From: Acidaminococcus fermentans
GTDB taxonomy: Bacteria > Bacillota_C > Negativicutes > Acidaminococcales > Acidaminococcaceae
Assembly (NCBI GenBank): GCA_004555735.1
Contig: SFHH01000056.1
Span: 1 to 10,882 of the forward strand
Direction of reading: 5' to 3'
Length of the DNA: 10,882 nucleotides
In this document: positions 6,613-10,882 of the stretch, piece after piece
Position numbering within the stretch: the stretch's first letter is position 1
How the letters are laid out: each line of letters opens with the position of its first letter
Translations under genes and position numbers: made by a program
The notes under the pieces: generated by a model
The model's input: the letters and a program-made list of their open reading frames with translations, nothing else
Told to the model about the DNA's origin: nothing
The model's database searches: none

Positions 6613-7578
6613 ATGAAATTCGTATTGAGCCTGCCCCTGGCTCCAGCCGGGATGGAAATGATGGAAAAACTGGGAATCCAGTGGGAAGTAGGTCCCGGGA
6701 CAAAATGGGAAGAATATCCGGATGCTCTTTTGGAAAGTGCTGATGTACTGATTGTCCGGTTGGAAAAATGTCAGGAATCGGTGCTCCGCCGGTGTCCTAA
6801 CCTAAAGGTGGTGGGACGGCCGGGGATGGGCTTTGAAAATGTGCCGGTGGACTACTGCACAAAGCGGGGCATCCCGGTAGTACTGGCTCCAGGGGCTAAC
6901 GCCCGGAGCGTGGCGGAACATGCCCTGGCTCTGATCTTCGCCTGTGCCAAGGACCTGAAGGAGATGGATGTCGAAAATAGGAAAGGGAACTGGGGTGTCC
7001 GGGCTCAGGGAAAACAGATGGAACTGGCGGGAAAAACCGTGGGCATCGTGGGAGTGGGCGGTATCGGCAGCCTGCTGGCAGGGATGTGCCGGGCCTTGGG
7101 CATGGACTGTCTGGGCTGGAGCCATTCTCATAATCGGGCCCGAGTGGAGGAAGCAGGCTGCCGGTACGTGGATAACCTGGAAGAAGTGCTCCGGGAAAGC
7201 GACTTCGTATCTCTCCACGTGCCTCTTATGGAATCCACCCGGCATTTCATCGGAGGGCGGGAACTGTCTCTGATGAAGCCTACAGCTTTTCTCATCAATA
7301 CCGCCCGGGGAGCTGTAGTGGATGAACAAGCCCTGGCGGATGCGGTGAACCGGGGCATCATTGCTGGAGCTGGAGTGGATGTGTACAGCAGGGAACCAGC
7401 GGATCTGGACAATCCGGTATTCACCGCGCCCCGGATCCTCTGCACTCCCCATAGTGCAGCCCTGACACCGGATTCTTGGGCAAGGATGGCCTGCGGGGCG
7501 GTGGAAGGATGTTATGCCGTATGCCAAGGAGAAAAGTGGGAAGGAGTGGCCAATCCAGAAGTGTGGGGGAGGAAATGA
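6613..7578 (+). CDS. D-2-hydroxyacid dehydrogenase (PGDH/glyoxylate reductase type)
   Basis: Soluble NAD(P)-dependent dehydrogenase of 321 residues that should interconvert a 2-oxoacid and a D-2-hydroxyacid. The nucleotide-binding loop is GVGGIG (147-152), in KTVGIVGVGGIGSLLAG. The catalytic set is Arg232 in NTARGAVVDE, Glu261 in GVDVYSREP, and His280 in CTPHSAAL; the Arg-Glu spacing of 29 matches E. coli SerA. The catalytic domain carries GRPGMGFENVPVDYC and PGANARSVAEHALAL (93-107). The second beta strand of the Rossmann fold ends in LGWSHSHNR, with no acidic residue where NAD-specific members have Asp, so NADP use is plausible. The ATG at 6613 follows GGGAGG by six bases. It lacks the ACT domain of long serine-pathway enzymes. 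Substrate is unassigned; it is co-transcribed with the nitroreductase. Confidence 0.9.
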   Translation: MKFVLSLPLAPAGMEMMEKLGIQWEVGPGTKWEEYPDALLESADVLIVRLEKCQESVLRRCPNLKVVGRPGMGFENVPVDYCTKRGIPVVLAPGANARSVAEHALALIFACAKDLKEMDVENRKGNWGVRAQGKQMELAGKTVGIVGVGGIGSLLAGMCRALGMDCLGWSHSHNRARVEEAGCRYVDNLEEVLRESDFVSLHVPLMESTRHFIGGRELSLMKPTAFLINTARGAVVDEQALADAVNRGIIAGAGVDVYSREPADLDNPVFTAPRILCTPHSAALTPDSWARMACGAVEGCYAVCQGEKWEGVANPEVWGRK

Positions 7579-7622
7579 AGTAGGGGGGAATTCACTCTCC
7601 CGGTCATGGGTCTTTTCCCATC

Positions 7623-7651
7623 TTGACAGGATCTCTATAATTTAGTACACT
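7623..7651 (+). promoter_or_regulatory. Promoter of the EIIC-like gene
   Basis: Perfect TTGACA (7623-7628) is followed after 17 bp by TACACT (7646-7651, 4/6). A perfect TATAAT also occurs in the spacer (7636-7641), but it is too close to TTGACA to pair with it and has only a poor -35 of its own (TTTTCC, 7613-7618). The start would be near 7658, giving a 70-nt leader. A 5-bp ATGGG/CCCAT dyad (7606-7621) abuts the -35. Confidence 0.65.
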
Positions 7652-7674
7652 AGCGGAGTAAAGCAAAACAACAG

Positions 7675-7703
7675 AACGGTCCGGCTGAGGAAGACGGGCC
7701 GTT
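7675..7703 (+). promoter_or_regulatory. Leader hairpin before the EIIC-like gene, attenuator candidate
   Basis: AACGGTCCG (7675-7683) pairs with CGGGCCGTT (7695-7703), nine pairs including one G-U in RNA, with an 11-base loop. It is followed by TCAATTT, then the GAGGGGG ribosome binding site (7714-7720). In the antisense RNA the G-U becomes a C-A mismatch, so the structure favours the rightward transcript. The T-tract is weak, so this may be an attenuator, a partial terminator or a translation control element. It does not resemble the RAT sites of BglG-type antiterminators. Confidence 0.45.
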
Positions 7704-7728
7704 TCAATTTCCTGAGGGGGTCCTGTAT

Positions 7729-9291
7729 ATGGCAAAAACGGCAGCAATCCTGGGCAGCAGCGGAGGCAATCTGTACAACCTAGGAGGGAAAGATCCGGCG
7801 TCTCTATTGGGAGAAATGGTCCGGCAGATCAAGGCGGCAGGCATCCAGCTGGCTGCCATCCAATTCATTGCGGCGGAATCCTCTATGGATACCGCCAAAC
7901 CGGAAACCAAGGCAGCCCTGTGGACCTGGGACGGTGAGCAGCCCCGGGTCATTTTCCGAGGAAACCTGGAGGAGGTGAACCGGGAAGCTGCCTTGGAAGA
8001 CGAAAAAATCGCCGGTCTCATCGATGAAGGGAAAGTGGACGGACTGATCCTGGCCAGTTGCGACCCCAAGGGCGCCAATGCCCGGGCCATGGAGGCAGCT
8101 GCGGAAAAGAAACTGGCTGCCACCGGTACTGGAGGGACGTCCATGGCCCTGGCCCAATCCATGGGGCTCAATGTGGTGGCGGTATCCGGCACTACTGGCA
8201 CCACTAACCGGACCCGGGCCATTGCCAATGTGTTCGCCTTGGCTAAGTACTGGAACTTGAGCTATCGGCCAGCTATGAACGGGGGCGTGACCACGGAAGG
8301 ACCGGAAGAAAAGACCAGCCTCCTGTCCCGGATCAGCGTCCGGGGAATCCTGATGGCCTCCCTGCCCGGTTTCATTGCCATGGCATTGACATTGATTCTC
8401 AGTAAAGTGCCCGGACTGGCTTACTTTGAAAAGATCTTCAACGTGATGATCGATGCCCTGCCGGTGATTGTAGCCACGGTGGCAGCCAAACAGGTCTCTG
8501 GTATGGGGGATGTGGCTATCGTGGCAGGGGTGGTCACCGGGATCCTGTCCGTGAAAGGCGGGCTGATCGGAGGCATCATCGGGGGTATCCTTGCTGGGAT
8601 CTTGGTCCAGTTCCTGCTCCTCAAATGCCTGAAGCTGAACTTCCCTGCTACCACGGCCAATATCGTGGCCGGGGGCATTGCCGGCCTGGCTGCCGGCCTG
8701 TTGGTCTATCTGTTCATCGCGCCTCTGGCGGAGGCGGTGGGGAACGGAATCCGTTATGTGATCGATTGGGCCTTCTCCATCCATCCCATGCTCTGCGGAG
8801 GACTGGCCGGCCTTTTGATATGGCCGGCCATCATGGGAGGTATGTACCATGCAGCCATCCTGCCCATCATCCTGCTGGAAATGGAAAAGACCGGGAACTC
8901 CTTCCTGGGAGCCATCGATATGGTGGGTCTGGTAATGGTGTCCGCCGGGATCATGGCGGCTAATATCCTGGCTCCCCGGCGGAAGGACGACCGAGCCCTG
9001 GCTATCCCGGGACTGTTCATCAACATGGCTTTCGGGACCTTTGTAGAGGCGGCTTATCCCTTCATGTTTTCCAATAAAGTGGTGATGGCCGGGGCTATCA
9101 TTGCGGCCGGGGTAGGCGGTGTGGCCGTAGGGTATTTCAACGTACGGGGGACGGCGTATGTGCCCAGCATCGTGGCGCCCACCCTGTCTAACAATGTGCT
9201 GGGCTTTGCCCTGTGCATGTTCCTGTCCGCCTTCTGTGCGTTCTGTATTACAGTGGCAGCGAACCGGTTTACGAAGGGGAAGGAAGAATAA
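7729..9291 (+). CDS. PTS EIIC-like membrane protein with soluble N-terminal domain
   Basis: A 520-residue protein in two parts. Residues 1 to about 185 are soluble and resemble a small-molecule or nucleotide-binding alpha/beta domain, with conserved-looking glycine and Ser/Thr loops: ILGSSGGNLYNLGG (7-20), GTGGTSMA (133-140) and SGTTGTTNRTRA (153-164). Residues about 203-512 form a hydrophobic domain of roughly eight to ten segments resembling the stand-alone PTS EIIC family, with GGLIGGIIGGILAG, GGMYHAAILPI (370-380) and FGTFVEAAYPF (435-445). The last is similar to the TEG-x-IPF loop of sugar EIICs. No EIIA or EIIB phosphorylation domain is present, and no PTS partner gene is in the window. 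It may therefore be a transporter that does not phosphorylate its cargo or one that uses partners elsewhere. The ATG follows GAGGGGG by eight bases. It stands alone between its promoter and a terminator. Substrate unknown. Confidence 0.78.
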   Translation: MAKTAAILGSSGGNLYNLGGKDPASLLGEMVRQIKAAGIQLAAIQFIAAESSMDTAKPETKAALWTWDGEQPRVIFRGNLEEVNREAALEDEKIAGLIDEGKVDGLILASCDPKGANARAMEAAAEKKLAATGTGGTSMALAQSMGLNVVAVSGTTGTTNRTRAIANVFALAKYWNLSYRPAMNGGVTTEGPEEKTSLLSRISVRGILMASLPGFIAMALTLILSKVPGLAYFEKIFNVMIDALPVIVATVAAKQVSGMGDVAIVAGVVTGILSVKGGLIGGIIGGILAGILVQFLLLKCLKLNFPATTANIVAGGIAGLAAGLLVYLFIAPLAEAVGNGIRYVIDWAFSIHPMLCGGLAGLLIWPAIMGGMYHAAILPIILLEMEKTGNSFLGAIDMVGLVMVSAGIMAANILAPRRKDDRALAIPGLFINMAFGTFVEAAYPFMFSNKVVMAGAIIAAGVGGVAVGYFNVRGTAYVPSIVAPTLSNNVLGFALCMFLSAFCAFCITVAANRFTKGKEE

Positions 9292-9299
9292 AAAATAGA

Positions 9300-9336
9300 G
9301 GGACTGCTGCAAGGTACGTGCAGCAGCCCTGTTTTT
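9300..9336 (+). terminator. Intrinsic terminator of the EIIC-like gene
   Basis: GGG-A-CTGCTGCA (9300-9311) pairs with TGCAGCAG-CCC (9319-9329), leaving one bulged A at 9303 and a 7-base loop, then TGTTTTT. It starts nine bases after the stop codon. This is a clear Rho-independent terminator that separates the gene from the antiporter downstream. Confidence 0.88.
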
Positions 9337-9339
9337 ATG

Positions 9340-9369
9340 CTGACAAAAAGGACTTTTTTTAGGTAAAAT
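9340..9369 (+). promoter_or_regulatory. Promoter of the NhaC-family gene
   Basis: CTGACA (9340-9345, 5/6) and TAAAAT (9364-9369, 5/6) are 18 bp apart, directly after the previous terminator. The start would be near 9376, leaving a leader of about 69 nt. Confidence 0.6.
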
Positions 9370-9404
9370 AAAAGAAACATTTTCGCAGCAGCGTTCTTTT
9401 ATTT
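9366..9404 (+). promoter_or_regulatory. 11-bp inverted repeat at the NhaC gene start site and leader
   Basis: AAATAAAAGAA (9366-9376) and TTCTTTTATTT (9394-9404) are perfect inverted repeats with a 17-base spacer. The left arm overlaps the -10 box and the likely start site, the right arm lies in the leader. Its position suits an operator more than an RNA hairpin, because the left arm would be mostly absent from the transcript. Confidence 0.5.
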
Positions 9405-9444
9405 ATGGAAAAACAGAAATGTAGTGTATAGGAGTCTTGCAATC

Positions 9445-10734
9445 ATGGAAAATCTCATCCTAGGGGCGTTCTGCCTGATCCTTTTTGTCTGTATCTTTAC
9501 GGGACTACCCTTGCTGGGAGCTTTGTTTCTGGGGCTTTTGCTGTTTTTCGGTTATGGACTGTACCGGGGCCACTCTTTTCAGGCTGTGGCGAAAATGGCC
9601 TGGCAGGGGGTCCTGTCGGTCAAGACCATCTTCCTGGTGTTCCTTCTGATCGGCATGCTGACGGCATCCTGGCGAGCCTCCGGCACTATCGGCTACATCA
9701 TCGCTTTGGCGGTCCGGTTCATCCGGCCTTCCGTATTCCTGCTGCTGACTTTTTGGCTGAATTGCGCCGTTTCCTTCCTGTTAGGGACTTCTTTCGGCAC
9801 GGCAGCTACCATGGGGGTGATTACCCTGTCCCTGGGGGAAACCTTGGGAATCCCGTCTCTTTATACGGGCGGCGCTATGCTTTCTGGGGTTTATTTTGGG
9901 GACCGGATGTCTCCCGTTTCTACCAGCGCCCTGCTGGTCAGTGTATTGACGGAAACGGACATCTATAAGAACATCGGGAACATGGCTCGGTTTGCACTGG
10001 TTCCTTTTGGGATGGCCAGCTTGTTTTATCTTGTATTGGGGCTGGGGCTGCCCAGGGCAGGTCAGGTGGGAAACTTGGTCAGCGGTTTGTACAATATCTA
10101 TAATTTTACCCCTTGGCTGCTTTTGCCGGCAGTCAGCATCCTGGCATTGAGCTTTTTCCGGTTTTCCGTTAAGAAGAATATGGCCGTGAGCATTGTCTGC
10201 GCCCTGATCCTGTGCCATTTCGTCCAGGACTGGCCTTGGCAGCATCTGCTGCGGATCTTGTTTTTCGGCTACCATCTGTCAGATCCGGAATATGCTAATA
10301 TGCTCAGCGGCGGGGGAATCGTTTCCATGGTCCGGGTCGCTGCCATCGTGTGCTTGTCCGCTTCTTTCGGAGGCATTTTCAAGGGGACTGGGTTGCTCCA
10401 GGGCATCGAGACACTGTTCCGAAAGCTGAAGGAGAAACTGGGGACCTACCCTTCCCTGATCTTGGCAGCTCTGTTTACCGGGATGGTTTCCTGCAACCAG
10501 ACTTTGAGCATCATGCTGACTCACCAATTGTGCCGGCCTTTTGTTCCAGATCGGGAACAGCTGGCCCTGGACTTGGAGAACACAGCGGTGGTGATTTCCC
10601 CGCTCATTCCCTGGTCCATCGCCTGTGCCACCGTCTTAGATTCTACGGGGGCTCCCCATGGTTCAGTTTTCCTGGCGGTGTATCTGATCTTGCTGCCGGG
10701 GTGGGGGATGATAAAAAGCCGTTCCGCCGCATAA
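9445..10734 (+). CDS. NhaC-family Na+/H+ antiporter-like membrane protein
   Basis: Inner-membrane ion antiporter-like protein, 429 residues, with about eleven hydrophobic segments. Family motifs are clear: the N-terminal half has LLGTSFGTAATMGV (112-125) and the signature GVYFGDRMSPVSTSA (148-162); the C-terminal half has MVSCNQTLSIMLT (347-359) and LENTAVVISPLIPWSIACATVL (377-398). NhaC proteins usually exchange Na+ for protons, while relatives (MleN type) couple malate and lactate exchange, so the substrate is open. I place the start at the ATG at 9445, ten bases after AGGAG (9430-9434); an in-frame GTG at 9424 has no ribosome binding site. The length is a little short for the family, but both halves are present. 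It stands alone between a promoter and terminators. In a Na+-dependent amino acid user it could maintain the gradient that the DAACS symporter consumes; that is inference. Confidence 0.87.
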   Translation: MENLILGAFCLILFVCIFTGLPLLGALFLGLLLFFGYGLYRGHSFQAVAKMAWQGVLSVKTIFLVFLLIGMLTASWRASGTIGYIIALAVRFIRPSVFLLLTFWLNCAVSFLLGTSFGTAATMGVITLSLGETLGIPSLYTGGAMLSGVYFGDRMSPVSTSALLVSVLTETDIYKNIGNMARFALVPFGMASLFYLVLGLGLPRAGQVGNLVSGLYNIYNFTPWLLLPAVSILALSFFRFSVKKNMAVSIVCALILCHFVQDWPWQHLLRILFFGYHLSDPEYANMLSGGGIVSMVRVAAIVCLSASFGGIFKGTGLLQGIETLFRKLKEKLGTYPSLILAALFTGMVSCNQTLSIMLTHQLCRPFVPDREQLALDLENTAVVISPLIPWSIACATVLDSTGAPHGSVFLAVYLILLPGWGMIKSRSAA

Positions 10735-10751
10735 AGCAGCAGAACGGCTTT
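10715..10751 (-). terminator. Leftward terminator overlapping the end of the antiporter gene
   Basis: AAAGCCGTTC (10715-10724) and GAACGGCTTT (10742-10751) are perfect inverted repeats spanning the antiporter stop codon. In the leftward RNA the inner bases also pair (UGCUGC with GCGGCG, two G-U pairs) around a UUUAU loop, and the stem runs into UUUUUAU. In the rightward RNA the same positions give two C-A mismatches and only a short U-run. It therefore fits best as a terminator for transcripts entering from the right, while perhaps also acting weakly on the antiporter message. Confidence 0.65.
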
Positions 10752-10754
10752 GGA

Positions 10755-10777
10755 GTCGCGACTCGTGACCCGCGACT
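10755..10777. repeat. Short degenerate heptamer repeat with dyads
   Basis: Three successive 7-base units, GTCGCGA, CTCGTGA and CCCGCGA, run from 10755 to 10775 and are followed by CT. The array contains the perfect palindrome GAGTCGCGACTC (10753-10764) and the alternative pairing of AGTCGCG (10754-10760) with CGCGACT (10771-10777). It may be one copy of a dispersed intergenic repeat. Only one copy is in the window. Confidence 0.45.
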
Positions 10778-10815
10778 TCCCCCAAAAGGGGCTGTGAAAT
10801 AATAGCTCCATGAAA

Positions 10816-10860
10816 ACGAAAGGGACTTTCGATTCTTGTGAATCGAAAGTCCTTTTTCGT
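10816..10860. terminator. Strong two-way terminator between convergent genes
   Basis: GGACTTTCGATTC (10823-10835) pairs perfectly with GAATCGAAAGTCC (10840-10852) around a TTGT loop. Rightward it runs into TTTTTCG. Leftward it is followed by CTTTCGTTTTC. ACGAAA/TTTCGT at the outer edges adds symmetry. It serves the antiporter gene from the left and the gene ending at 10862 from the right. Confidence 0.88.
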
Positions 10861-10861
10861 G

Positions 10862-10882
10862 TTAGAATTTAACTGCTATGAA
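10862..10882 (-). CDS. 3' end of a leftward gene, product unknown (partial)
   Basis: Read leftward from the window edge, six codons give FIAVKF followed by TAA at 10862-10864. The stop lies two bases from the two-way terminator, which is where a convergent gene would end. A C-terminal phenylalanine after alternating hydrophobic residues is what outer-membrane beta-barrel proteins of diderm bacteria show, so a porin-like product is possible. Six codons cannot prove a gene. Confidence 0.35.
   Translation of the reverse strand, partial: FIAVKF

Noticed and set aside
7804..9312. A 502-codon open frame on the minus strand opposite the EIIC-like gene
   Set aside because: Its translation is rich in His, Gly, Asp and Gln with no motif, and it lies wholly opposite a gene with clear membrane and family features. 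It follows from the codon bias of the real gene.
9320..9392. GCAGCAGC present both in the terminator (9320-9327) and in the antiporter leader (9385-9392), hinting at alternative RNA pairing
   Set aside because: The first copy lies upstream of the predicted antiporter start site, so the two are unlikely to be on one short leader RNA.
9424..9444. GTG start seven codons upstream for the antiporter
   Set aside because: No ribosome binding site precedes it, whereas AGGAG stands before the ATG at 9445.
1..10882. Possible defence, mobile or CRISPR system
   Set aside because: No transposase, integrase, toxin-antitoxin, nuclease, helicase or spaced direct repeats were found; all main frames are transport, metabolic or regulatory genes.

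Overview
The window looks like chromosomal DNA from an anaerobic, amino-acid-using Firmicute of moderately high GC. I infer a Negativicute, possibly near Acidaminococcus. The support is near-consensus AGGAGG ribosome binding sites, sigma-A-type promoters, the mix of Na+-coupled transporters with amino acid and peptide enzymes, and the tail of a right-edge gene that could be an outer-membrane protein. No rRNA, tRNA, CRISPR array, IS element or phage gene is visible. The taxon is inference; no search was run.

Left arm (90-5864, all leftward). Two units are read right to left. The first starts at a near-consensus promoter (5968-5996). It encodes a two-repeat membrane transporter of unassigned family (4677-5864) and, 24 nt later, a PepT-like M20 metallopeptidase (3552-4652), and ends near a 14-bp hairpin (3506-3537). 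The second starts at 3462-3490. It encodes a threonine-aldolase-family PLP enzyme (2369-3406) and a DAACS-family Na+/amino acid symporter (1106-2329), and ends at a terminator hairpin (1059-1090). The loop of that hairpin carries the probable -10 box of a LysR-type regulator gene (90-1037). In the symporter, the arginine that binds acidic side chains in GltPh is threonine, as in the neutral amino acid exchanger ASCT1. The pair therefore reads best as uptake of threonine or serine followed by aldolase cleavage, with the LysR protein as a candidate regulator. Bases 1-89 hold no gene that I can see.

Divergent control region (5865-6104). About 240 bp carry back-to-back promoters: TTGACA-17-TACAAT leftward and TTGCGG-17-TATAGT with an extended -10 rightward. 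A 10-bp palindrome covers the leftward -35 box.

Right arm (6105-10734, all rightward). A small nitroreductase and a D-2-hydroxyacid dehydrogenase form a two-gene operon with 13 nt between them. Next, from its own promoter and a hairpin-bearing leader, comes a PTS EIIC-like membrane protein with a soluble N-terminal domain of about 185 residues (7729-9291). After a clear terminator (9300-9336) and another promoter comes an NhaC-family antiporter (9445-10734), whose leader holds an 11-bp inverted repeat.

Right edge (10735-10882). There is a leftward-type terminator overlapping the antiporter's 3' end, a short degenerate heptamer repeat, a strong two-way terminator, and six codons plus stop of a leftward gene entering from outside the window.

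The theme is import of amino acids, peptides and ions plus small catabolic or redox enzymes. I see no defence or mobile system. The most novel items are the unassigned transporter with its peptidase, the EIIC-like fusion, and the compact regulatory structures between genes.
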